This document shows positions 18,587 through 27,558 of a DNA stretch of 64,000 nucleotides, piece after piece. The translations under genes were made by a program, and so were the position numbers. The notes under the pieces are model-generated. The model saw only the letters and a list, made by a program, of their open reading frames with translations, was not told the DNA's origin and did not search any database. The stretch is from Streptomyces mayonensis (GTDB lineage Bacteria; Actinomycetota; Actinomycetes; Streptomycetales; Streptomycetaceae), in NCBI RefSeq assembly GCF_018982965.1, contig NZ_JACBYP010000012.1:50546-114545 (forward strand), written 5' to 3'. Positions within the stretch are counted from its first letter, which is position 1; each line of letters opens with the position of its first letter.

Positions 18587-19057
18587 GTGAATCAGGAATC
18601 CCGTGGTCCCGCGCCCCGGACCTTCGACACCACCCGCAACTTCAGCCTCCAGCTGTCCCCCACGCCTCGCGGCGCCCGCCTCGCCCGGCTGCTCGCCACC
18701 GAGCAACTGCGCACGTGGGGGCTGCCGACGCACCCGGCGGAGCTCATCGTCGCGGAGCTGGCCACGAACGCCGTCACCCATGGCCGCGTCTCCGGCCGCG
18801 ACTTCCGACTGTCGCTGTACGTCATCGGCGACACGCTCCGCATCGAGGTCACCGACACGCGCGGTGACCGGCTGCCGTGCACGCGGCACTCCACGGCCGA
18901 CGCCGAGTCCGAGTCCGGCCGCGGCCTGCTGCTCGTGGACGCCCTCGCCGACCGCTGGGGAGTCGTCCCGGGCCCGCCTCCGCGCAAGACGGTCTGGGCG
19001 GAGGTGGGACGGGACCGACCGGAACAGGGCCCCTCGCCCCGCCCCGGTGACCGCTGA
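18587..19057 (+). CDS. RsbW/RsfA-like anti-sigma factor serine kinase (HATPase)
   Basis: A 156-residue GHKL-fold ATPase. The N box is ELIVAELATNAVTHG (about residues 47-61), the G1 box region is LRIEVTDTRGDRLP, and the G2 box is SESGRGLLLVDALADRWG. The start is GTG 18587 (MNQESRGPAPRTF...); the ribosome site is weak. Family members bind sigma factors and phosphorylate anti-sigma antagonists. The setting beside an XRE-DUF397 pair resembles the S. coelicolor SCO4677 (RsfA, sigma-F antagonist) neighbourhood. No sigma factor or antagonist gene is adjacent, so the partner must be elsewhere. Confidence 0.88.
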   Translation: MNQESRGPAPRTFDTTRNFSLQLSPTPRGARLARLLATEQLRTWGLPTHPAELIVAELATNAVTHGRVSGRDFRLSLYVIGDTLRIEVTDTRGDRLPCTRHSTADAESESGRGLLLVDALADRWGVVPGPPPRKTVWAEVGRDRPEQGPSPRPGDR

Positions 19058-19135
19058 CGCCGCTCTGGACGCGCCGAGACCGGTGTACAGGCCGGCCTTC
19101 AAGGTGCGGCTCGGCCCGCGCAACAGGCCGAGCGA

Positions 19136-19687
19136 TCAGCCGGCCCAGGGAACACGTACCGGCTTACGCTTCCACCACTCGCCCAATTCCTCTTCCGGCC
19201 TCTCCTTCGTGGGCCGAATCCAAGGACGGAGCGAAAGATCAGGATCGGGGACAGTGGCGGCACGGAAACGCGCGTCCAAGCATTCCAGGAGCTGAGAGAG
19301 TTCCTGTCCCCCTTCCTCCTCGACGAGCACCGACATCACATCGCTCAAACTGTCCCTGGAGTCGAGGTCGTTGTTGTACTCAACCTCCATGTAGAGGTCT
19401 TCAGCGGGCCAGTCGGGCTCCAATCGACGCACCAGGCGTTCCCACGAAGCGAACCGGTACGCCACGGAGTACAAGGGGGCCGTCTTCGCTTCTCGCACGT
19501 GAGGCGCGACACCTGACAGCTCCACTTCCAACCGATCCGCATCGCATCTGGCGACAGCTTCCAGTACAGGCCCAGGCAGCTTCTCCCACACAGCTCTGCT
19601 CTCCGGGGCATCCCGGAATACGTCGAGCGGCTTCCTCCTGCTCCGCCTGGACCGGCCACCCTCGCCCACATCCGCCAATGCATTCAC
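19136..19687 (-). CDS. putative immunity protein for the RHS toxin
   Basis: 183 residues, no recognised domain, acidic overall, no signal peptide or membrane helix. The ATG overlaps the RHS stop as ATGA (4 bases), so it is co-translated directly behind the toxin C-terminus, the standard position of polymorphic-toxin immunity genes. There is a basic N-terminal patch (GGRSRRSRRKP), then a helical acidic body (WPAEDLYMEVEYNNDLDSRD, VEEEGGQELSQLLECLDARF). G+C is lower than neighbouring housekeeping genes (37 of 60 bases at 19381-19440). The function is inferred from position and composition only. Confidence 0.65.
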   Translation of the reverse strand: MNALADVGEGGRSRRSRRKPLDVFRDAPESRAVWEKLPGPVLEAVARCDADRLEVELSGVAPHVREAKTAPLYSVAYRFASWERLVRRLEPDWPAEDLYMEVEYNNDLDSRDSLSDVMSVLVEEEGGQELSQLLECLDARFRAATVPDPDLSLRPWIRPTKERPEEELGEWWKRKPVRVPWAG

Positions 19688-22600
19688 CCTTTCAACTGCT
19701 CCAAGAAGTATTCGTATCCTCGGGACGGCTGCATGAAAGTCCCGGCATCACCTTCCCGGATCACCATCGTATTCGTGGCGTCGTCCCACCATGTGAAGCG
19801 CGGACTGCCACCCGAGCTACTGCGCAAGCGGAACCCATGAGACCCGGCCATGACGTCCTCCAAGTATTCCGGTACATCAAGATCGTCCACACCAGGGATT
19901 TGGCGCCCTTTGAGATCTGCGTGTGCAGCGATCTTGTCGGCCACCAACGGGAGGTTTCCCGCCTGGCTTGCAGGATCTGGTTTCCCGATTTCGTAAAGTC
20001 CCAGCAAGTCCGCAGACAGAAGCGGGTCGAGGAAGTAGAGGTATGGATTGGGCGACGGGCCGAGACCGAGAGGATCCGGGGTGATGTAACAGGCCGTCTC
20101 CGGATCGTAGTAGCGATGGAAGTTGTAGTGCAGGCCGCTTTCAGGGTCGAAGTACTGGCCAGGGAAGCGCAATGGCGTGTACGCACTGCTCTCGGCCGCC
20201 CAGGCGGTGACACCCCACAGCGTGCTGCGTGACCGCCAGGCCAGACGACCGTCCTCACCGATCAGTTCGGTGGGAGCTCCCGCCAGATTCGTGACAATGG
20301 CGAAGAATCTTGAGTCGACCTCTTCCTGCGACGCCGTCAGCAGGCGCTCCGCCTGAATCAGAGGACGGGATCCGTCGTACTCCCAGGTCACTGCCACTTT
20401 GTTGTGCGGACGATCGATGGCACTCGTGAGTTGTTCGCTGACGACATCGCCGTCCCAGGTGAAGTCCGTCCGCTCCACCACGGTGGCGCCGTTCGCGTCC
20501 AGTCGCTGCTTGGCGATACGCCGCCCCATGGGGTCGTACTGATACGTCCACACCGTGCGGTCGGGCGTGCGGACAGAGACGAGGCGGTCTTCCGCGTCCC
20601 ATGTGTACGTCCATGTATCGGGCTTGCGGGAGAGCCGGGTGCGTTGACGTTGCACGATTCGGCCCTGCTCGTCGTAGTGGTATCGCGTACTGCCGGCTCC
20701 GATGAGCCTGGTACCCACGCTTTCCCGCTGTCCCACAGCACCCTGGCCGGGGTGCTGAGACGGCCAGTCCGCGGCGGTCTGCACTCCGTCGATGCCGTAC
20801 GCATACGACTCCGCCCATCCTTCGGCCCGGATCGACGTGGTGCGGCCAGCCTTGTCAAGGTCGAAGGTCGTGTGTCCGTCAGCGACGCCGTCGATGCCTA
20901 CGAGGTGCCCGTCCTCGCGGTACTGGTAGGCACGATGCAGCACTGTGTGGCCGACGACAGTCTCGACGTTCTGTGTCGTGAGTCTCCCGGCGTCGTCGTA
21001 CTCGCGCGTCAGCGACAGGGATTCGTTCACTGTGAGGGAAAGCAACTGCCCCGTCGAGTCGCGGTCATGAGTGAGGGAGCAACCCGCAGTGCGACTCGAA
21101 CACCGGTGACCGGCACCGTCGTAGGTCCAGGTACTGGTGGCTCCCGTGGGAGTGGTGCGAGTAAGAGGCCGACCGGCGGAATCGTAGGTATAGGTGCTGG
21201 TTCTGCCGTTCACCGTCTCCGAGACAAGGCGTCCTTCCTCATCCCGCTGCAGTGTCACAGCCGCGTCTGGGCTGTCGGCCCGGACCAGCCAGCCGTTTAC
21301 GTCATAGACGTAGGTGCTGACGGCGCCTTCCGCCTCTTTACCGACCATGCGCCCGAACTCGTCACGGGCCATCCGGATGGTCTGGCCGAGTGCATTGGCC
21401 CGTTCGACGACCTGGCCTCTGACGTCATGACGATAGGTCTGAGTACGGCCGTCGAAATCTGTCTCCGCGACGAGCTGCCCCGCAGCGTTGTAGCTGTATT
21501 CCCAGCGCCGGCCGTCGGGACGATTGACTGCTACAAGCCGCAACGAAGAGTCATAGAAGAATTCATGACGGACACCATCGGGCGAGGTTCGAGCCGAAAG
21601 CAGATTGAAGTGGGTGTACTCGAACCTTGTGACGTTTCCAGCAGCGTCAATGTGGCTGGTCCTGTTTCCCTCAGCGTCGTATGTCCACTCCTCGGAGGCT
21701 CCACCTGCGACGGTCCGCCGCAACAGTTCGCCATCCACGCCCCAGTTCATACGAGTCGTACAGCCGTGCGCGTCGACCACCGTCGCGACACGGCCGAAGG
21801 AGTCGTGCTCATAGCGCGTTACATCGCCCGAAGGGGCGCGGACGCGTTCCGCCAGACCGGCCGCGTTGCACGCCACCTCCGTCACACGTCCTGTCGGATC
21901 GGTGACGGAATCGAGGTGTCCGGCGGCGTCGTAGGTGTAACGCATGGAGGCACCACCGGGCTTGACGACAGCCACACAATTTCCCCGAGTGTCGTACTGA
22001 CGGGTCAGCGCCTGCCCGTCAGGGCGGGTGACAGCGGTCGGATTGCCCTGAACGTCGTAGGTGACCTGGATCGTCGCACCGTCCGGACGGACGCCGGTGA
22101 CCAGACGACCGCACTCGTCGTAATTCCTAGAACTCGTGTTGCCCAGTTCATCGGTCCAGGACGTGAGGTGATGGTTCCCGTCCCATGTACTGAGCGTTGT
22201 GCCATCGAGCGGGTTGATCTCCGCAATGATCTGGCAATTGTCGTTGACGACATACTTGTCGACCGCGCCGTCTGAGGTCGTGACCGTGGTGACCCTGTTT
22301 CCGGGCCAGGCAGGCTGTGCTCCGCCATAGTCCAGCGCGAGAGTGAGATGTCCAGCTTCACCACCCTCGGTGACGCAACGGTCCTGATCGTCGTACGTGT
22401 AGAAATAGCTGTGTCCGTTGCGGTCACTCCACGATGTGATGCGGTATCTGTCGTCGTAGGTCAACCTCATCGCACGGCCGCTCGCGTTGAACACGGCGGT
22501 GAGGCAACCATTCGCATAGGAGTACCTGCGCACCATGACGTCCGCGCCGTCATCCCCGGCACCGGCCAGGCTGAGAGCTACCACGCGCTCTCCATCGACA

Positions 22601-24189
22601 GTGACCTTGATGTGGTACCCCCCTGAGTGCCGAATGGCAAACGGGGTTCCATCAGCCGTGTAATCGATTTCCACGGTATCGCCATTGCGGTCGGATATCC
22701 GCTTGAGGAGGGCGACGCCGTCCTGCGGCGCGCAGAAGTGCCGGACAACTCTCGTGAGTGGATCCTCGACCTTGTAGCCGCCGTCGCCGGATCGTGTCAG
22801 TCGCAGGCGAGGACCGGCTTCCGGCATCTCCGGACGAAGATCCTGCGAGGGGTGCGGGTAGGCAAGGAGCATGCCGTCTTCGGTGACGAAAACGACTCCG
22901 GCCTCATCGATTTCGAGTCGTTGGTCAATGGTGGAGGCCCACGAAGGACCGAACCACCAGCCACACCGGTAGTCCGAAGCCGCGCGACGAGTGAAGGAAA
23001 GTGGCAGGCTGCCGGGCAGTGTGATGTCGGTCTCCGGGAAGAACATCGTTCCCGTGGCCATGTCGATGGGGTCGCTGCCCTTGGAACGTACGACATTCTT
23101 GGCCCGGTTGTACGCTCCTTTGGCACCGTCTGCGATCATGCGACGGGCATTCTTACCCAGCCCTCGCAGAGCGAGTCCCATGGCCCTCAGGCCGCCCTTG
23201 ACACCTTTGACCGCCGCCACGCCGCCCTTGAGCCCCTTGGCCAGCCCGCCGAGGGTGGTGAGCCCCTTCATGCCGGGTATGCAGTCCAGGGCGGCCAGTC
23301 CCACATCCCATAGCGACGCCTGGCCCTTGCTGTACTTGTAGAGCGTGTCCGCGAGCACGACCAGCGCCGCGACCAGCACGATCGCGCCCAGGATCGGGCC
23401 GCCGATGATCATCGCGACGATGCCGACGACCGCGACGACCACCTTGCAGACCGCGACGATCGAGTCCCAGTTGTCGGAGAACCAGTCCCCGATGTCCTCC
23501 CACCACGACCGGTTCTGGATCCCAGCGTCCGACGCCTCGTCGATCTTGTTCTTCGCGTCCCGCGCCGCCTCGTCACGCATCTTCCGCGCGTCCTCGGCCA
23601 TCTTCTTCGCCGCGTCCAGCGCACTCTGCGCATCGTCGACGGCCGACTGTGCGTTCGTCTGCGCGGTCTTCGCGTGCTGGGCGTCCCGGGTGGCGGCGCG
23701 GACCTTCGCCTCGTCCGGCTTGTCGCCGTCGGACTTGCTGCCGGTCGGGTCGTCCTTGTACTTGTCGGCCTCCTTCGACGCCCGCGTCACCCAGGAGTCC
23801 GCCGAGGACAGCTTCGACTGCGCGGTGGTGAGGTCTTCGCGGGCCTCGCGTGCCTTGCGCAGCGCCTTGTCCGCCAGTGCCTGGGCGCGCTCCAGCTTCG
23901 GCCAGAAGTCGGCGAGCGCGTCGCCGCACATCCCGTACGACTTCTCCAGCTTCTTCAAGTTCTTGGGGACTCCCGAGAACTCCTCCTTGAAGACGGCGGC
24001 CGACTTGCCCGCCCACTCCGCGAGCGTCGACTCCCCCGCCATCCCCTTCACCAGACGCAACGCCTCCGAGACGTCGTCGGCGAAGTCCTGCAACGTCTTC
24101 GCCAGCGTGCGCACGCGCTGCGGGTCGCCCGGCGTCGGGTCCCTGTCCAGGTCCAGGACATGCCAGTCACTCGGCCTGTGGCCCACCAT
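19684..24189 (-). CDS. RHS-repeat polymorphic toxin with WXG-like N-terminus and DUF6531
   Basis: About 1,501 residues (ATG 24189; a GTG one codon earlier is also possible). In order: a helical WXG100-like segment with EWAGKSAAVFKE near residue 60; a long coiled coil rich in Ala/Lys/Asp (about 95-220); a hydrophobic membrane segment (about 245-282); a Gly/Lys linker; the DUF6531 'SDPIDMATGTMFFPETDITL' junction (about 373-440); many YD/RHS repeats (about 480-1340) forming the expected cocoon; the RHS core end with YYDPETACYITPDPLGLGP, including the DPxGL self-cleavage motif; and a unique tail of about 110 residues. The tail (HGFRLRSSSGG, FTWWDDATNTMVIRE, GTFMQPSRGYEYFLEQ) is the presumed toxin, nuclease type not established. 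The gene overlaps its putative immunity gene. Confidence 0.92.
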   Translation of the reverse strand: MVGHRPSDWHVLDLDRDPTPGDPQRVRTLAKTLQDFADDVSEALRLVKGMAGESTLAEWAGKSAAVFKEEFSGVPKNLKKLEKSYGMCGDALADFWPKLERAQALADKALRKAREAREDLTTAQSKLSSADSWVTRASKEADKYKDDPTGSKSDGDKPDEAKVRAATRDAQHAKTAQTNAQSAVDDAQSALDAAKKMAEDARKMRDEAARDAKNKIDEASDAGIQNRSWWEDIGDWFSDNWDSIVAVCKVVVAVVGIVAMIIGGPILGAIVLVAALVVLADTLYKYSKGQASLWDVGLAALDCIPGMKGLTTLGGLAKGLKGGVAAVKGVKGGLRAMGLALRGLGKNARRMIADGAKGAYNRAKNVVRSKGSDPIDMATGTMFFPETDITLPGSLPLSFTRRAASDYRCGWWFGPSWASTIDQRLEIDEAGVVFVTEDGMLLAYPHPSQDLRPEMPEAGPRLRLTRSGDGGYKVEDPLTRVVRHFCAPQDGVALLKRISDRNGDTVEIDYTADGTPFAIRHSGGYHIKVTVDGERVVALSLAGAGDDGADVMVRRYSYANGCLTAVFNASGRAMRLTYDDRYRITSWSDRNGHSYFYTYDDQDRCVTEGGEAGHLTLALDYGGAQPAWPGNRVTTVTTSDGAVDKYVVNDNCQIIAEINPLDGTTLSTWDGNHHLTSWTDELGNTSSRNYDECGRLVTGVRPDGATIQVTYDVQGNPTAVTRPDGQALTRQYDTRGNCVAVVKPGGASMRYTYDAAGHLDSVTDPTGRVTEVACNAAGLAERVRAPSGDVTRYEHDSFGRVATVVDAHGCTTRMNWGVDGELLRRTVAGGASEEWTYDAEGNRTSHIDAAGNVTRFEYTHFNLLSARTSPDGVRHEFFYDSSLRLVAVNRPDGRRWEYSYNAAGQLVAETDFDGRTQTYRHDVRGQVVERANALGQTIRMARDEFGRMVGKEAEGAVSTYVYDVNGWLVRADSPDAAVTLQRDEEGRLVSETVNGRTSTYTYDSAGRPLTRTTPTGATSTWTYDGAGHRCSSRTAGCSLTHDRDSTGQLLSLTVNESLSLTREYDDAGRLTTQNVETVVGHTVLHRAYQYREDGHLVGIDGVADGHTTFDLDKAGRTTSIRAEGWAESYAYGIDGVQTAADWPSQHPGQGAVGQRESVGTRLIGAGSTRYHYDEQGRIVQRQRTRLSRKPDTWTYTWDAEDRLVSVRTPDRTVWTYQYDPMGRRIAKQRLDANGATVVERTDFTWDGDVVSEQLTSAIDRPHNKVAVTWEYDGSRPLIQAERLLTASQEEVDSRFFAIVTNLAGAPTELIGEDGRLAWRSRSTLWGVTAWAAESSAYTPLRFPGQYFDPESGLHYNFHRYYDPETACYITPDPLGLGPSPNPYLYFLDPLLSADLLGLYEIGKPDPASQAGNLPLVADKIAAHADLKGRQIPGVDDLDVPEYLEDVMAGSHGFRLRSSSGGSPRFTWWDDATNTMVIREGDAGTFMQPSRGYEYFLEQLKG

Positions 24190-24295
24190 CACGCAACCCC
24201 CGTCACCCCGTGCGCATCAGCAACAACCCGTATGCACACGTGAACCTACAGGGCACCGCGCCCTCGAAAGAAGGGGCCGCTGAGCCGCGTTCGCG

Positions 24296-25441
24296 CTACG
24301 GACCTGCCACGCGCGGCCTGCGCCGGACCGTCAGGATGGCGATGTCGTCGTGGGGTGAGGTCGTGCCCGCGTAGGCGTGGGCGTCCTGCTGAAGTGCCCG
24401 GGGCAGGTCGCTCGGCGGCAGGGGGCCGAGGGCGGCGAGGCGGTCGGGCAAGGGGTAGAAGGCGCCGTCGGCCGCGCGGGACTCGGTCAGGCCGTCGGTG
24501 CTGAGCAGCAGGGTCGCGTCGTCGGGGAAGGGGAAGCGGCCCACGCGCGCGGGCTCGGTCGTGAGGGCGGCGAGGCCGAGAGGGACGCCGCTCTCCAGCG
24601 GGGGTGTGGTCGTCGAGTGCGCGGCGATCAACTGCGGTGGCACGTGGCCGCAGTTGACGGCCTGCACCTCGTCGCGGGCGTCGATGTCGAGGACGAGGAC
24701 GGTGACGAACCGTTCGTCGTCGCCGTCCCGTGCGACGTAGGAGTTGTGCCGCGTCACGGAGGCGTCGAGGGCGTCGACGAGGGCGGTGAGGGTGGACTCG
24801 CGGTGGGCGGCCTCGCGGAAGCTGCCGATGACGGCGAACGCCGCGCCCACCGCGGCCAGCCCCTTGCCCTGGACGTCACCGATGAGGACACGGGTTCCCC
24901 AGGGCGACTGGACGACGTCGTAGATGTCGCCGCCCACCAGCCGGTCCTCCTGCACCGGCTCGTACACGCCGTCCACCCGGACGTCCTCGGTGACCAGCGG
25001 CAGCGGGCGCAGGATCTGCTGCTGCATGGCCACGGCCGCGGAGTGCAGCCGCACCATCGTGTGCTCCCTGGCGATGCGGCGGCGGCAGGCGTACAGCGAT
25101 GCCGCGATCAGGCAGGCGGTGAGTACGAGCAGCAGGACGCGGTCGGCGAACGCGACGTCGCTGCCGCCCGTCAGGAAGGCGGTGGAGCCGAGGAGCGCGG
25201 TCCAGGCGCAGACCAGCGCCGTCTGCCGCACCGTGCACAGTGCCGCCGCTGCCGCCGGCAGGAACACCAGCAGTCCGACCAGCGCCATGACCGAATTCGC
25301 CAGCGCTCCGATCAGCGCCACCAGCAGCGTCACGGTGACCATGGCGAGGAGGAGCTGGCCGGTCCTCGGCGGCTGAGCGGTTTCGCGGGAGGCGGTGGAG
25401 GCGGCGGGAGCGGCGGAGTGCGGGCGAGGGGGGCGCGGCAC
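24296..25441 (-). CDS. membrane-anchored SpoIIE/PP2C-type serine phosphatase
   Basis: 381 residues from GTG 25441 with AGGAG 5 nt upstream. The N-terminal cytosolic stub is followed by about four hydrophobic helices (roughly 28-118, e.g. LLLAMVTVTLLVALIGALAN), then the PPM/SpoIIE catalytic domain (about 140-378). Metal-binding motifs are visible: VGGDIYDVV, LIGDVQGKGLAA, LLLSTDGLTESRA and the final SPHDDIAILTVR. Such enzymes dephosphorylate anti-anti-sigma factors in partner-switching systems. An RsbW-like kinase lies 5 kb away (18587-19057), but the pairing is only suggestive. The gene stands alone. Confidence 0.93.
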   Translation of the reverse strand: MPRPPRPHSAAPAASTASRETAQPPRTGQLLLAMVTVTLLVALIGALANSVMALVGLLVFLPAAAAALCTVRQTALVCAWTALLGSTAFLTGGSDVAFADRVLLLVLTACLIAASLYACRRRIAREHTMVRLHSAAVAMQQQILRPLPLVTEDVRVDGVYEPVQEDRLVGGDIYDVVQSPWGTRVLIGDVQGKGLAAVGAAFAVIGSFREAAHRESTLTALVDALDASVTRHNSYVARDGDDERFVTVLVLDIDARDEVQAVNCGHVPPQLIAAHSTTTPPLESGVPLGLAALTTEPARVGRFPFPDDATLLLSTDGLTESRAADGAFYPLPDRLAALGPLPPSDLPRALQQDAHAYAGTTSPHDDIAILTVRRRPRVAGP

Positions 25442-25585
25442 ACGGTCTCCTCGGTCGGGCGGTGAACTCCCGCATTGTCGGGTGTCGGCCGTCGTACCGG
25501 CCCTCGCCCCGCCGGGGCATACGGGGGACGCGACCGCCCGACGCGGCCGCCCCGGTGAGAGCGGTCCCCGCCCCGCCGTTCGCCG

Positions 25586-26527
25586 TCAGCGTGCCGTCGC
25601 GGCGGTCCGCCGGAAGCCGCTCGGGGTGACGCCGCGGGTCCGTTTGAACGCCACGCTGAACGCGAACGCGTCCGAGTAGCCCACCGCACGGGCGATCTCC
25701 GCCACGGTCGCCCCCGCCCGCTCGGTCAGCAGGTCCGCGGCCAGCGCCATGCGCCTGCGGGTGAGGTAGGTCAGCGGCGGCTCGCCCACCAGGTCCGTGA
25801 ACCGCTTGGCCAGCGTGGCGCGTGACACCCCGGTCCGCTCGGCCAGCGAGGACACCGACCACGGCGCCGCCGGCTCGGCGTGCATCAGCCGCAGTGCGCC
25901 GCCGATCACCGGGTCCTGCTGAGCGGCGTACCAGGCGGGCGGCTCACCGTCCGGCCGGTCGAAGTAGTCGCGCAGCGCGCAGACGAGCAGCCAGTCCAGC
26001 AACCGGTCCACGACGACCTGCTGTCCCGGGGTGTCGGCGGCGGCCTCGGCCGCGAGGTGGTCCAGTACGGGGTCGGCTCCCCCGCCGGAGGGCACGCGCA
26101 GTACGACGGGCAGCGCGTCCAGCAGCCTGCGGCTGACCTCGCCCCGTACGGGATAGGCGCCGACGATCAGGGTCGTCGCGCCGTCACCGCGGTCGTCGCG
26201 GGGGTCGCTCCAGCCGAGCCGGTGCCGGGTGCCGCCCTGCTCCGGCGTCGCGCAGGCCTCGCCGCACGGGACCGGCTCGGCGCGGGTGTCCACCTCGTCG
26301 ACGAAGGTGAACGTTCCCGGGCCCCGGACCACGACCGTCTCCCCCGCGCCGACCTTCTCGGGCGGGTGCTGCTCCGGCACGATCCAGCCCTCCCCTTCGA
26401 GGACGGCGCACAGGGTCAGCGGCGGACCGTCCACGAAGTGCAGCGCCCAGGGCGCGGTCAGGGTCGAGCTGCCGAAGAGCGAGCCGTGGGCGCGCATGCC
26501 GCGGAAGAGATCACCGAAGGCATCCAT
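25586..26527 (-). CDS. AraC family regulator with cupin sensor domain
   Basis: 313 residues. An N-terminal cupin (AraC_binding_2/cupin_6 type; WALHFVDGPPLTLCAVLEGE, GAGETVVVRGPGTFTF) spans about 1-185, followed by a two-HTH AraC domain (about 205-310; WSVSSLAERTGVSRATLAKR, IARAVGYSDAFAFSVAFKRT). It is divergent from the NmrA oxidoreductase at 26610 across 82 bp. Genes of this type usually control the divergently read NAD(P)-dependent enzyme. The ATG start is preceded by GGAAG. Confidence 0.93.
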   Translation of the reverse strand: MDAFGDLFRGMRAHGSLFGSSTLTAPWALHFVDGPPLTLCAVLEGEGWIVPEQHPPEKVGAGETVVVRGPGTFTFVDEVDTRAEPVPCGEACATPEQGGTRHRLGWSDPRDDRGDGATTLIVGAYPVRGEVSRRLLDALPVVLRVPSGGGADPVLDHLAAEAAADTPGQQVVVDRLLDWLLVCALRDYFDRPDGEPPAWYAAQQDPVIGGALRLMHAEPAAPWSVSSLAERTGVSRATLAKRFTDLVGEPPLTYLTRRRMALAADLLTERAGATVAEIARAVGYSDAFAFSVAFKRTRGVTPSGFRRTAATAR

Positions 26528-26609
26528 GCTTCCGAAGATAGACGATCACGAAGGCAATCCGGCTTCTCGACCATGGGTTCGTCCGAGCCGACGCCGTTGT
26601 ATTGCTGCC

Positions 26610-27509
26610 ATGAGCAACGACATCACCGACAGCGGCAGCGGCAGCGGCAGTACACAGGGCACCGGCGGGCGCCCGGGCGTCACCCTCGTCCTGGGCGCCA
26701 CCGGCAAGACCGGCCGACGGGTGCTGGCCCGGCTGCGGCTGCGCGGCACACCGGTGCGGCCCGCCTCCCGGTCCAGCCCGACCCGTTTCGACTGGTCGGA
26801 GCCCGGCGGCTGGGACACGGCCCTGCGGGGTGTCACCGCCGTGTACGTGGTCCCGCCGTCCGTACCCGGGCCGGTGCACGCGTTCGCGACGCGGGCCGAG
26901 GCCGCCGGCGTACGGCACCTGGTCCTGCTGTCCGGGCACGGCGCCGACCGGTGGGGCGACTCCGCGTTCGGCTTGGACATGCGCTCGGCGGAGGACGCCG
27001 TACGCCGGTCCGGCCTGGGCTGGACGGTCCTGCGGGCGGCGAACTTCAACCAGAACTTCGACGAGGACGTCTTCCACGCCCCGTTGCTCTCCGGCGGGCT
27101 TGCGCTCCCGGCCGGCCCGGTGCCCGAGCCGTTCGTCGACCTGGAGGACGTCGCCGACGTGGCGGCTGCGGTGCTGGCCGAGCCCGACCGGCACGCGGGG
27201 CGCACGTACGAGCTGACCGGGCCGCGCGCGCTGACCTTCGCCGAGGCCGTCGAGCTGATCGCCCGGGCGTCCGGGCGGCCCCTCACCTTCACGCGGGTCT
27301 CCCCCGACGCGTACACCGCGGCGCTGGTCGGGGAGGGCCTGGGCGAGGAGGAGGCACGGCACGTCGCGGAGATGTTCGTGATGATGGAGCGCCAGAACAT
27401 CTCCGGCACGGAGGACGGCGTCGCGACCGTACTGGGACGCGCGCCCCGCAACTTCGAGGAGTACGTCGTGCGGGCCGCGGCGGCGGGAGCCTGGCGGCGA
27501 CGGCCGTGA
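26610..27509 (+). CDS. NmrA-like NAD(P)-binding oxidoreductase (atypical SDR)
   Basis: 299 residues. A short Ser/Gly linker (SGSGSGSTQGTGG) leads into the Rossmann motif VTLVLGATGKTGRRVLARL (about residues 23-41). The fold continues with VYVVPPS, HLVLLSGHGAD and LRAANFNQNF, typical of NmrA/QorB-type SDRs, and the catalytic YxxxK of classical SDRs is not evident. Substrate unknown; possibly quinone or redox sensing. It is regulated presumably by the divergent AraC gene and is followed 49 bp later by a PPOX-type protein, likely in one operon. Confidence 0.9.
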   Translation: MSNDITDSGSGSGSTQGTGGRPGVTLVLGATGKTGRRVLARLRLRGTPVRPASRSSPTRFDWSEPGGWDTALRGVTAVYVVPPSVPGPVHAFATRAEAAGVRHLVLLSGHGADRWGDSAFGLDMRSAEDAVRRSGLGWTVLRAANFNQNFDEDVFHAPLLSGGLALPAGPVPEPFVDLEDVADVAAAVLAEPDRHAGRTYELTGPRALTFAEAVELIARASGRPLTFTRVSPDAYTAALVGEGLGEEEARHVAEMFVMMERQNISGTEDGVATVLGRAPRNFEEYVVRAAAAGAWRRRP

Positions 27510-27558
27510 CCTCCGGCCCGGCCCCACGTAGGAGACCCCACGCAGGAGAGGACACACC

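Noticed and set aside
20404..22275. 623-codon plus-strand frame inside the RHS gene
   Set aside because: Antisense to the RHS repeats, which have an unambiguous sense translation.
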